DNA from: Bordetella parapertussis
GTDB lineage: Bacteria; Pseudomonadota; Gammaproteobacteria; Burkholderiales; Burkholderiaceae_B
Direction of reading: 5' to 3'
DNA: 8,364 bases
Assembly (NCBI GenBank): GCA_943331855.1
Contig: CALQNE010000150.1
Location: 1-8,364, forward strand
Each line of letters begins with the position of its first letter. Position 1 is the stretch's first letter. Positions 1 to 6,534 of the stretch are shown in pieces. The translations under genes and the position numbers were made by a program. A model generated the notes under the pieces. It was not told the DNA's origin, did not search any database, and worked only from the letters and a program-made list of their open reading frames with translations.

Positions 1-1028
1 AACGCATTTCTAAACGACGATGTTGCATAAATTTGTTTGATCTCGTCTTTTGACTTGCCCTTGATCGCATCAAACGCAGAATGACTAATCAAGGGATACG
101 GCTCAGCCAACGTAAAGTCAAACGAGAGTGGCTGACAGCTGGTCAAGATGTAGACTTCATGGCCGCGCGCCCGCATCTCTGCCGCTTTATCGTAATACGT
201 GATCGCCAAATCTGGATTCGCAGGGTTGTACATCGACAACACCGTCGAAATAAATGACGGCCGTCCGCTATTGATTGTCACGTTCTCCATCACCTCGGGT
301 GTCGCACGCGAGCCCGTCGCCATCATGAACACGCCTTTGTTGAATTCGCCCATCACGCCCGTAAGCGCCATGAGTTCTGCTTCGGACGCGATCGTAGAAG
401 GCATCGGACGTCCGGCATAACCGCTATGGTTTGGCGAGAACGATGAAGCAAACCCAATCGACCCCGCAGCCATTGCTTCGCGAACTAACTGACACATTGC
501 ATCGAGTTCTTCTTTCGAGGGTTCGGTCTTTTCTGAACCCGCGTCACCCATGACCGCTGTGCGTACAACCGAATGCCCCACAAACACTGCCGTGTTCAGA
601 TAGGGCTTAATCGAACGCAACTGATCCATATACTCTTTGAAAGTCTCGAATTCCCAGTTCACACCCGTCAACAACGAGGTCAGGTCCATGCCCTCAACGA
701 CTGACAAATTCTTAACCATGGTTTCACGCTGGGGCGCAGGGCATGGCGCGATACCAAAGCCGCAGTTACCCATCACCACCGTAGTGACCCCTAGTGCAGG
801 AGACGGCGACATCGTGCGATCCCAAGTCACTTGCGCATCAAAATGCGTATGCAAGTCAACAATCCCGGGCATCAGTGATAAGCCCTTGGCATCAATCTCT
901 TGCTTAGAGGGCCCACTGATTTTTCCGATCTCAGCAACCACGCCTTGCGAGACGGCCACATCCGCACGCAAGGCCGGATGTCCTAAGCCGTCAAATACTT
1001 GTGCATTACGAATAATTAAATCAAACAT
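1..1028 (-). CDS. D-aminoacylase-like amidohydrolase (N-acyl-D-amino-acid deacylase family), C-terminus cut by window edge
   Basis: Translating the minus strand from the ATG at 1028-1026 gives an open frame of 342 codons that runs off the left edge with no stop; full-length family members are usually about 480-570 residues, so roughly the last third is missing. The start MFDLIIRNAQVFDG is the typical N-terminal beta-sandwich opening of amidohydrolases. The metal motif LHTHFDAQ (His60, His62) and the GNCGFG motif (Cys89) have the same spacing as His67/His69/Cys96 of Alcaligenes D-aminoacylase. A conserved glycine/serine stretch with SPNHSGYAGRPMPS follows at about 198-211. The family hydrolyses amide bonds of N-acyl amino acids or cyclic amides in the cytoplasm, but the two downstream metal-ligand histidines are not evident here, so the substrate is open. 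A GGAGA ribosome site lies 4 nt before the ATG. The gene is 44 bp downstream of the CoA-transferase on the same strand, so they are probably cotranscribed. The family call is firm; the specific reaction is not. Confidence 0.88.
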   Translation of the reverse strand, partial: MFDLIIRNAQVFDGLGHPALRADVAVSQGVVAEIGKISGPSKQEIDAKGLSLMPGIVDLHTHFDAQVTWDRTMSPSPALGVTTVVMGNCGFGIAPCPAPQRETMVKNLSVVEGMDLTSLLTGVNWEFETFKEYMDQLRSIKPYLNTAVFVGHSVVRTAVMGDAGSEKTEPSKEELDAMCQLVREAMAAGSIGFASSFSPNHSGYAGRPMPSTIASEAELMALTGVMGEFNKGVFMMATGSRATPEVMENVTINSGRPSFISTVLSMYNPANPDLAITYYDKAAEMRARGHEVYILTSCQPLSFDFTLAEPYPLISHSAFDAIKGKSKDEIKQIYATSSFRNA

Positions 1029-1072
1029 GTTGTCTCCGTTTTTATCTTTGTTGCATCTAAGCTCAAATTTGG

Positions 1073-2296
1073 TTAAACAATACCGGTCGCTTTAAGCGCG
1101 GCAATCTGTTCTGCATTTTTATGCAATACCGTACTTAAAATCTCATCGGTATGTTGCCCCAACGCCGGCGGCGGAATCTCGTGCTTAATCGGTGTGCCCG
1201 AAAACTTCATCGGACTACCGACAAGCGGCACCGTACCCGCAACGGCGTGCGGCAACTCTATTTTCATTCCACGCGCCAAGACTTGAGGCTCTTCAAACAC
1301 TTGCGCCACCGTATTGATCGGCCCGTTGGCCACACCGGCCTCGTCAAGCAATTTCACCCACTCGCGCGTCGAGTGTTTTAAAAAGATTTCATTCAAGATG
1401 GCAGTGATTTCTTCTCTATTTTTAACGCGTTCTCCATTCGTGGCATAGCGCGGATCTTGGGCAAGATGTGTACAGTCGGCCACTTCACAGAATTTTTTAA
1501 ACAAATTATCGTTACCACAAGCAAGAATTAAAGCACCATCAGATGTTTTAAAAGTTTGGTACGGCACGATATTAGGGTGCGCATTGCCGATCGCTTTGGG
1601 GGATTCGCCGGTTGCAAAATAGTTCATGGCCTGATTCGCCAAAAAGGCAACGCACGAATCAAGTAGCGAGACATCAATCCACTGTCCCTGCCCAGTCACA
1701 GCACGATTGGCGATCGCAGCACACACTGCAATCGAAGCATACATGCCCGTTGTCAAGTCAATGATTGGAACACCTACACGCTGGGGCCCACCGCCGGGCA
1801 TATCATCACGCTCACCGGTGATACTCATTAGGCCACCCATACCTTGTGCCATGAAGTCGTAACCAGGGCGATCTTTTTCAGGCCCAGTCTGACCGAAACC
1901 AGTGACTGAACAATAAATAATCGCTGGGTTGATCGCTTTGATATCTTCGTAACCTAAACCATAGCGGGCCAAATCGCCAACCTTGTAGTTCTCAAAAATC
2001 ACATCAACGTCTTTAGCAAGTTCGCGCACCAGTTGCTGCCCTTCGGGTTTAGACAGGTCAATCGTGATCGATTTTTTACCGCGATTCGCTGCGCAAAAAT
2101 ATGCCGACTCGCGGGTGACATTGCCTGCTTGATCTTTTAAGAAGGGTGGCGCAAAGGCACGTGAATCATCGCCTTTGATCGGGCGTTCAACCTTGATGAC
2201 CTCAGCGCCCAAATCCGCCAGATTTTGCGCAGCCCACGGGGCCGCTAAAACGCGCGAAAGATCAAGAACTTTGATGTGCGAAAGAGGCCCGGCCAT
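1073..2296 (-). CDS. CaiB/BaiF family (family III) CoA-transferase
   Basis: This 407-residue protein has the normal length for family III CoA-transferases, which move CoA between a CoA thioester and a free carboxylate through a mixed-anhydride/aspartyl-CoA intermediate (formyl-CoA:oxalate, carnitine and succinyl-CoA-dependent enzymes). Seen in order: the opening HIKVLDLSRVLAAPWAAQNLADLGAEVIKVE (described in parts: the LDLSRVLAAP motif at 11-20 and LGAEVIKVE at 29-37), NRGKKSITIDL at 71-81, DVIFENYKVG at 98-107, the glycine-rich GQTGPEKDRPGYDFMAQGMGG region at about 135-155, and VGVPIIDLTTGMYA, whose Asp180 matches the family catalytic Asp. LGQHTDEIL closes the C-terminus. The open frame extends further upstream to 2653, but the family alignment begins at the ATG at 2296 and the extension lies over Bug gene 1. 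The ribosome site is weak (GGA 9 nt before the ATG). The gene leads an apparent two-gene operon with the amidohydrolase. Acid and donor specificity cannot be read from the sequence. Confidence 0.93.
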   Translation of the reverse strand: MAGPLSHIKVLDLSRVLAAPWAAQNLADLGAEVIKVERPIKGDDSRAFAPPFLKDQAGNVTRESAYFCAANRGKKSITIDLSKPEGQQLVRELAKDVDVIFENYKVGDLARYGLGYEDIKAINPAIIYCSVTGFGQTGPEKDRPGYDFMAQGMGGLMSITGERDDMPGGGPQRVGVPIIDLTTGMYASIAVCAAIANRAVTGQGQWIDVSLLDSCVAFLANQAMNYFATGESPKAIGNAHPNIVPYQTFKTSDGALILACGNDNLFKKFCEVADCTHLAQDPRYATNGERVKNREEITAILNEIFLKHSTREWVKLLDEAGVANGPINTVAQVFEEPQVLARGMKIELPHAVAGTVPLVGSPMKFSGTPIKHEIPPPALGQHTDEILSTVLHKNAEQIAALKATGIV

Positions 2297-2310
2297 AAGA
2301 AAGGTTCCAA

Positions 2311-2323
2311 TTTTGTAACAAAA
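2311..2323. repeat. Perfect 13-bp palindrome TTTTGT-A-ACAAAA, candidate operator
   Basis: The two 6-base arms TTTTGT and ACAAAA are exact reverse complements around a single central base. The element lies in the divergent intergenic region, near the predicted RNA start of the CoA-transferase gene and within the spacer of the weak candidate promoter for Bug gene 1. That position would suit a dimeric repressor acting on both genes. No regulator gene is visible in the window, and AT-rich palindromes of this length can occur by chance, so operator function is inference. Confidence 0.35.
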
Positions 2324-2368
2324 GTCGTATTGTAGAGGTTCAAACAGAAGCTTGGGAAAACCCGAGCC

Positions 2369-2374
2369 AGGAGA
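2369..2374 (+). promoter_or_regulatory. Strong Shine-Dalgarno AGGAGA that fixes a TTG start
   Basis: AGGAGA lies 5 nt upstream of the TTG codon at 2380-2382. No ATG or GTG in the right frame is placed to begin the signal peptide, and the TTG begins exactly where a signal peptide (M-K-Q-L-L-A-A-L-L-L) should. The site therefore decides the start of Bug gene 1. Confidence 0.75.
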
Positions 2375-2379
2375 CCGTA

Positions 2380-3333
2380 TTGAAACAGTTACTTGCCGCA
2401 CTCTTACTTTGTCCCTGCCTGGCATTCGCCCAAGCTTACCCCACAAAATCCGTGCGAATCCTTGTCCCGTTTCCACCGGGTGGGGGCACCGACGTGGTCG
2501 CCCGTATTCTGGGTCAAAAGCTAACCGAAGCCTGGGGCCAACAAGCCATCGTCGAAAATAAAGCCGGCGCAAGCGGTACCGTGGGTTCAGACATCGTCGC
2601 AAAATCGCCTGCTGATGGCTATACCCTATTGCTGCAAGGCACCCAACACTCAATCAATCTAAGCTTGTACAAAAAGCTACCCTACGACACCTTAAAAGAC
2701 TTTGTACCGGTGGCGCATCTAGCGATTGCACCCTTTTTACTGATTGTGAATGCATCGGTTCCTGCCAGTACCGTGACTGAACTGATCGCATACATCAAAA
2801 CTCAGCCCAATGGTCTGGACTATGGCTCGAGCGGACCAGGTGGCGGAGCACACCTCGCCGGCGAGATTTTCAAAACAATGGCCGGTGTGCAGCTCAGGCA
2901 CATTCCCTATAAGGGAGGCTCTATCGCCCTGACTGACCTGCTCGGCGGTCAAATTCCGATGCTCTTTGATCCGATCCCGACTTCACTCAAACACGCAACA
3001 GGCGGGCGCATCAAAGTGATTGCGATTTCAAGCGGTGAGCGCGTCTCGGCCGCACCGAACGTACCGACGGTGTCTGAGTCTGGCCTGCCAGGCTTTGATG
3101 TCGTATCTTGGTTTGGTCTGTATGCACCGGCCGCAACACCGACGGCCGTTGTCAACAAGATCAATGCGGACGTCAATCGAGCGCTTGCCCTGCCCGATGT
3201 TCAAGAAAAATTCAAAGAGATGGGCTTTAGCACCAAACTCATGAGTCCCGCCGAGTTTGATACACATCTGCGTGCTGAGGTCGTCAAGTTCGCAAAAGCC
3301 ATTCAGGACTCGGGTGCAAAAATTGATGAGTAG
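2380..3333 (+). CDS. Bug-family (TctC-like) periplasmic substrate-binding protein 1
   Basis: This 317-residue protein matches the usual 300-330 length of Bug receptors, the solute-binding subunits of tripartite tricarboxylate transporters. They bind small carboxylates, amino acids or related compounds in the periplasm. A short Sec signal peptide (residues 1-19, likely cleavage at AQA/YP) is followed by YPTKSVRI and the ligand-loop motif PFPPGGGTD (30-38), then ENKAGASG (59-66), DGYT, the IPYKGG motif, DLLGGQI and NVPTVSESGLPGFD, all hallmarks of the family. Translation starts at TTG, supported by AGGAGA 5 nt upstream. The gene diverges from the CoA-transferase and ends 5 bp from the stop of the opposing AhpD-like gene. 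No TctA or TctB membrane genes are nearby, which is common for this family in Burkholderiales. The ligand is unknown; a carboxylate handled by the neighbouring CoA-transferase is a reasonable guess. Confidence 0.93.
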   Translation: MKQLLAALLLCPCLAFAQAYPTKSVRILVPFPPGGGTDVVARILGQKLTEAWGQQAIVENKAGASGTVGSDIVAKSPADGYTLLLQGTQHSINLSLYKKLPYDTLKDFVPVAHLAIAPFLLIVNASVPASTVTELIAYIKTQPNGLDYGSSGPGGGAHLAGEIFKTMAGVQLRHIPYKGGSIALTDLLGGQIPMLFDPIPTSLKHATGGRIKVIAISSGERVSAAPNVPTVSESGLPGFDVVSWFGLYAPAATPTAVVNKINADVNRALALPDVQEKFKEMGFSTKLMSPAEFDTHLRAEVVKFAKAIQDSGAKIDE

Positions 3334-3338
3334 CGACC

Positions 3339-3959
3339 TTATTTTTTTGGTACACGCCCCAACATAAAAAATTCATCATTCGGTCGCATTGAGATCACAT
3401 TCGCCATCCGGTTTGACATACCAAAAAAACCAGTGATCGCGGTGATATCCCAAATATCTTCATCATCAAACCCATGCTCTCTGAGCATGGCGTAGTCTTG
3501 ATCGCCTACTGACTGCGAATCCAGACACACCTTGACGGCGAAGTCGAGCATGGCGGTTTGCCTAGGCGTGATGTCGGCCTTGTGATGATTCACCGCCACT
3601 TGATCGGCAACCAACGGATTTTTTGCATAGATCCGCAGGATTGCACCGTGCGCCACAACACAATATAGACAATTGTTCTTAGCGCTCGTGGTCGTCACAA
3701 TCATTTCGCGATCGGCTTTGGTCAAGCTACCGCTGTCTTTGACCATCAAAGCGTCGTGATAAGCGAAAAAAGCACGAAACTCATCAGGCCTGCGCGATAA
3801 AACTAAAAACACATTCGGCACAAAGCCCGACTTCTCTTGCACCGCAAGGATTTTTTCGCGGACATCATCTGGCAGATCCGTGAGCGCGGGGATTGCGAAA
3901 CGCGAGACTGGCCGGCTCGAACTGTCTGCAACAGCATTTTTTTGTGGAGAAGTCGTCAT
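3339..3959 (-). CDS. AhpD-like / carboxymuconolactone decarboxylase-family peroxidase-related protein
   Basis: This 206-residue protein carries the AhpD-like alkylhydroperoxidase core. Glu85, Cys97, Cys100 and His104 (motif NNCLYCVVAH) keep the spacing E-12-C-3-C-4-H, identical to Glu118/Cys130/Cys133/His137 of mycobacterial AhpD, so the redox-active CxxC and proton-relay residues are all present. The flanks (VPNVFLVLSRRPDEFRAF at about 48-65 and SLTKADREMI at 78-87) resemble the 'uncharacterised peroxidase-related enzyme' group. Such proteins reduce peroxides or act as thiol-disulfide partners in the cytoplasm; members of the wider superfamily are decarboxylases, but the CxxC favours a redox role. 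AAGGA lies 6-7 nt upstream of the ATG. It is the last gene of the minus cluster, 53 bp after Bug gene 2, and converges on Bug gene 1 with only 5 bp between stops. The physiological substrate is unknown. Confidence 0.88.
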   Translation of the reverse strand: MTTSPQKNAVADSSSRPVSRFAIPALTDLPDDVREKILAVQEKSGFVPNVFLVLSRRPDEFRAFFAYHDALMVKDSGSLTKADREMIVTTTSAKNNCLYCVVAHGAILRIYAKNPLVADQVAVNHHKADITPRQTAMLDFAVKVCLDSQSVGDQDYAMLREHGFDDEDIWDITAITGFFGMSNRMANVISMRPNDEFFMLGRVPKK

Positions 3960-4012
3960 CGCATATCCTTTAAAAACAAAACAAGTAGCTCAACAGCCAA
4001 AAGGTATAGACC

Positions 4013-4984
4013 TTAATCGAGTTGCACGCCTAAACCCTTTACCAGTGCACCCAAGCGGTCTGCTTCAGAAACAATCAATTCAGCAAACGCTTTCGAAGTG
4101 CCCGCCACAATCTCACTTCCGATTCCCTCCCAGCGCTTTTTAAACTCGGGATCGGCAAACATCTCATTCAAGGCTTGATTGTATTTTTGGATGATGACAT
4201 CGGGCGTACCGCTTGGCGCCACGATGCCGTGCCAAGCGTAGTAATCAAAACCCGGCAACCCCGTCTCATCCATCGTCGGAACATTAGGCAACACGGGTGA
4301 ACGCGTTTTTGTCGTCACCGCGATGGGATACAACAGACCAGCTTGAATGTGTTTAATCGAACCCACCATGATGTCGCACATACTAAAAATCTGGCCGCCC
4401 AACAGATCATTCACAGCCGGGCCAGCACCCTTATACGGAACGTGTTGTTGGGGCGCTCCGCTCATGTGTTTGATAATCTCAGGGCATAGGTGTTGAGGTG
4501 AGCCATGGCCCGCAGAGCCAAAACTTACTTTAGTCGGATTAGCCTTTGCATAGTCGATGTACTGTTGCAAGGTCTTGATGGGCGAATCGACTTTGACTTC
4601 AAGCACCAGTGGGAATTTTGAAATTTGAATAATTGGCGCAAAGTCTTTAATGGGATCGTAGTTTAAATTTTTGAACAGGATTTGGTTAATCGTCATGTTG
4701 CCGCTTGCTGCAAGCAAAATCGTGTAACCGTCGGGCTTGGCACGCGCCACCATTGCACTGCCAATGTTACCGCTTGCACCCGCTTTATTTTCGACGACAA
4801 CCGTTGTGCCTAGTTTGGCGCCTAAAGGCACGGATAACAGCCGGGCCATGATGTCAGTCGGGCCCCCAGGAGAATATGGCACTATAAATGTGACGGGCTG
4901 CGTCGGCCATTTATCCTGCGCCTGCAATGTAGAGGATAAAAACACCAGCGCCATAATCGCCAATAAATTCTTTATAACTTTCAT
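4013..4984 (-). CDS. Bug-family (TctC-like) periplasmic substrate-binding protein 2
   Basis: The 323-residue product has a Sec signal peptide (1-22, likely cleavage LQA/QD) and all Bug signatures: WPTQPVTFIVPYSPGGPTD at 26-44, ENKAGASGNIG, KPDGYTILLA, VPYKGAGPAVNDLLGGQI, NVPTMDETGLPGFDYYAWHG. The ATG at 4984-4982 is preferred: AGGAAA lies 6 nt upstream. An in-frame TTG directly before it (4987-4985) is also possible and would add one residue; a stop codon precedes that. The gene follows the SDR by 64 nt and precedes the AhpD-like gene by 53 nt on the same strand, so it probably belongs to the GST-SDR-Bug-AhpD unit and its ligand may be the compound those enzymes process. The loop around PYSPGGPTD differs from PFPPGGGTD of Bug 1 and QFPPGGSTD of Bug 3, consistent with different ligands. 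No membrane transport genes accompany it. Confidence 0.93.
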   Translation of the reverse strand: MKVIKNLLAIMALVFLSSTLQAQDKWPTQPVTFIVPYSPGGPTDIMARLLSVPLGAKLGTTVVVENKAGASGNIGSAMVARAKPDGYTILLAASGNMTINQILFKNLNYDPIKDFAPIIQISKFPLVLEVKVDSPIKTLQQYIDYAKANPTKVSFGSAGHGSPQHLCPEIIKHMSGAPQQHVPYKGAGPAVNDLLGGQIFSMCDIMVGSIKHIQAGLLYPIAVTTKTRSPVLPNVPTMDETGLPGFDYYAWHGIVAPSGTPDVIIQKYNQALNEMFADPEFKKRWEGIGSEIVAGTSKAFAELIVSEADRLGALVKGLGVQLD

Positions 4985-5048
4985 CAATCATTTCCTAAAA
5001 AAATTAAATCTGAAGCCCTTTGAAACCTTTGGATTCTTTAAATTTCAA

Positions 5049-5798
5049 TCACCACTTTTCAGTTGCCGGGCGCAAATCAAGTTCGAAGGTCCAGGCATCT
5101 GGGCGCTGCTCATGCAACCAAAGATACGCCTGCGCGATACTCGAAGGCTCAACCAAACCTTGAGGGCCTAGGGCCGCTACCCGTTCAGGTTGCGTCGTGC
5201 GTACCCGTTCAGAGTCAATCACACCATCCACAATAATATGCGCGACGTGCAAGCCTTGCGGACCAAACTCGCGTGCCATGCTTTGAGCAAGCGCTCTGAG
5301 CGCAGCCTTGCCGCCCGCAAAGGCACTAAAGCCGACTCCACCGCGTAAGCTCGCCGTTGCACCTGTGAATAAAATCGTGCCACGTTTCCTGGGAAGCATC
5401 ATCCGCGCAGCCTCGCGACCCACTAAAAATCCAGCCATCGCGCACATTTCCCAGGTTTTGAAATATTTTTGTGCCGTCATTTCTAAAAGTGGAAAACGTA
5501 CGTTACCGCCCACATTAAAAACAACGACCTCAAGTGCTCCGACGTCTTGTTCAATCTTCTTGAATAAGTTGATGACGTCATCCTCGTGGCGTGCATCAAG
5601 CGTGAACGCCAAGGCACGTCCCCCTGAGCCATGAATGGCTGAAAGCAAACCCTGGCTCGCATCGGGAGTTCGTCGAGTGACACAGACAACGTAACCAGCC
5701 TGTGCAAAGCGCTTCGCAACCGCACTCCCCGTGCCATCACCGGCTCCGACGATCAGGCAAACTTTCTGCGCCACCGCCGCCTTGACCGATGCGTTCAT
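5049..5798 (-). CDS. Atypical short-chain dehydrogenase/reductase with Phe in place of catalytic Tyr
   Basis: This 249-residue protein has classical SDR length and Rossmann layout. The nucleotide-binding motif is VGAGDGTG (Gly18, Gly22, Gly24), TRR at 41-43 may favour NADP(H), and FNVGGN at 94-99 replaces the usual NNAG. The active-site segment reads GATASLRGGVGFSAFAGGK: Lys164 is present, but the position four residues before it, normally Tyr, is Phe160. SMAREFGPQGLHVAHIIVDGVID (about 173-195) matches a known SDR subgroup of uncertain activity that I recall as also carrying Phe at this place. Classical SDRs oxidise or reduce hydroxyl/keto groups in the cytoplasm; without Tyr the chemistry may differ or be lost. 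The ATG follows the GST stop with one base between (TAACATG), and no good ribosome site is seen, so translation is probably coupled to the GST gene. SDR fold is certain; reaction unknown. Confidence 0.9.
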   Translation of the reverse strand: MNASVKAAVAQKVCLIVGAGDGTGSAVAKRFAQAGYVVCVTRRTPDASQGLLSAIHGSGGRALAFTLDARHEDDVINLFKKIEQDVGALEVVVFNVGGNVRFPLLEMTAQKYFKTWEMCAMAGFLVGREAARMMLPRKRGTILFTGATASLRGGVGFSAFAGGKAALRALAQSMAREFGPQGLHVAHIIVDGVIDSERVRTTQPERVAALGPQGLVEPSSIAQAYLWLHEQRPDAWTFELDLRPATEKW

Positions 5799-5799
5799 G

Positions 5800-6408
5800 T
5801 TAGGCCCGCGCAGTGGGACGAGCCACCATTGCGTTGTACCAACGTGTTAATTCTTTAAGCTCAGCAGGAATTCGGGTGCCCGTGGCTTTGCCGACCAAGA
5901 ATCCGCACTGCGCCACGATATCCGCAATTGTGTAATGGTCTGCTGCGATGAACTCTTTTCCGTCGAGCTCTCGGTCAAGCCACTCAAACGCCTCTAGCGC
6001 GCGCGCATGATAAAACTCACCACAAACCGGTTCGTGCGGTGAGCGACCAACCCAATACGCTCCAGTGTGCCTGAAGTTAGTAATGATCGGCATCACAATG
6101 TCGAACTCCATACGACGCGTCCACATCTCGACCTGAGCCTGCTCAAGTGCGTTGCGTCCAAACAATGGCTTTTCAGGATGTAACGCCTCGAGATAACGGC
6201 AGATCGCAATGGACTCTGTCAACAAGGTCCCATCATCTAATTCAAGAACCGGAGTTTTTCCTAATGAATTCTTTGACAAAAATTCTGGCTGCATATTTTC
6301 TTTATTCAAGCCATCGACTTGTCGAGTCGGGATCGAAAGCCCTTTTTCAGCCAAAAAAATTCGCACACGGCGAGGATTCATGGCGCTAGTCATGTCATAG
6401 AGCAGCAT
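5800..6408 (-). CDS. Glutathione S-transferase-like protein
   Basis: This 202-residue protein has the normal two-domain GST length. The thioredoxin-like N-domain (about 1-78) opens MLLYDMTSAMNPRRVRIFLAEKG, written here as motif positions: the candidate activating Ser at residue 8 before NPRRVRI (11-17), LGKTPVLELDDG with cis-Pro53, and the glutathione-binding TES (Glu65, Ser66). The helical C-domain holds the N-capping-box segment DHYTIADI (157-164). Such proteins conjugate, isomerise or dehalogenate electrophiles with glutathione in the cytoplasm, or serve as binding proteins; the subclass is not assignable by eye. AAGGG lies 7 nt before the ATG, and a promoter candidate is located at 6438-6466. 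It appears to be the first gene of a minus-strand unit followed by the SDR (1-nt gap), Bug gene 2 and the AhpD-like gene. A GST with an AhpD-like protein in one unit hints at a reactive or oxidised substrate, which is inference. Confidence 0.9.
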   Translation of the reverse strand: MLLYDMTSAMNPRRVRIFLAEKGLSIPTRQVDGLNKENMQPEFLSKNSLGKTPVLELDDGTLLTESIAICRYLEALHPEKPLFGRNALEQAQVEMWTRRMEFDIVMPIITNFRHTGAYWVGRSPHEPVCGEFYHARALEAFEWLDRELDGKEFIAADHYTIADIVAQCGFLVGKATGTRIPAELKELTRWYNAMVARPTARA

Positions 6409-6437
6409 GGGTTATCCCTTAGAAAGATATGCCTTGG

Positions 6438-6466
6438 ATTTTAGTTGAAATAGGCAAGAGTGTCCG
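6438..6466 (-). promoter_or_regulatory. Candidate sigma70 promoter for the GST-SDR-Bug-AhpD unit
   Basis: On the minus strand, CGGACA (6466-6461, 4 of 6 to TTGACA) is separated by exactly 17 nt from TAAAAT (6443-6438, 5 of 6 to TATAAT). RNA would begin near 6431, giving a leader of about 23 nt that contains the AAGGG ribosome site of the GST gene. Spacing and position are good; the -35 box is imperfect, so this is a prediction from sequence only. Confidence 0.45.
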
Positions 6467-6534
6467 AAGCGTATTAAGATCGCACCTACAACAGGTCATG
6501 CAATTCTGCCTCAACGCCCACTAGAAGGTGCTCT

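Larger units (their letters stand above)
2297..2379. promoter_or_regulatory. Divergent promoter region between the CoA-transferase and Bug gene 1
   Basis: This 83-bp gap separates two divergently transcribed genes, so it must hold the start signals for both unless transcripts originate further away. For the minus-strand CoA-transferase a possible promoter is TTCCCA (2358-2353), an 18-nt spacer, then TACAAT (2334-2329), which would start RNA about 26 nt before the ATG. For the plus-strand Bug gene a weak candidate is TTCCAA (2305-2310), a 17-nt spacer and TATTGT (2328-2333). The -35 elements match consensus poorly, so the exact boxes are tentative. A 13-bp palindrome (2311-2323) lies across this region. 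Confidence 0.4.

Noticed and set aside
637..1095. Plus-strand open frame of 152 codons
   Set aside because: It is antisense to the amidohydrolase, whose frame carries clear HxH and GNCGFG motifs; the plus-strand product resembles nothing and spans the gene gap.
2297..2653. N-terminal extension of the CoA-transferase frame to a start at 2653
   Set aside because: The extension overlaps the start and signal peptide of Bug gene 1 on the other strand, is Arg-rich and unlike the family, and the CaiB/BaiF alignment begins at the ATG at 2296.
3300..3348. Possible terminator at the convergent Bug 1 / AhpD-like ends (T-run at about 3341-3348)
   Set aside because: The T-run encodes the Lys-Lys end of the AhpD-like protein and I could not find a convincing GC-rich stem before it.
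5010..5035. Short repeated CCTTTG units between the SDR and Bug gene 2
   Set aside because: Two short AT-rich copies in a 64-nt gap are within chance and form no clear hairpin or operator.
4737..5171. Plus-strand open frame of 144 codons
   Set aside because: It is antisense to the signal-peptide end of Bug gene 2 and the end of the SDR; no family features and no ribosome site.
6445..6480. Plus-strand promoter for Bug gene 3 (TTGAAA at 6445-6450 with TATTAA at 6472-6477)
   Set aside because: The spacer would be 21 nt, too long for a sigma70 promoter.
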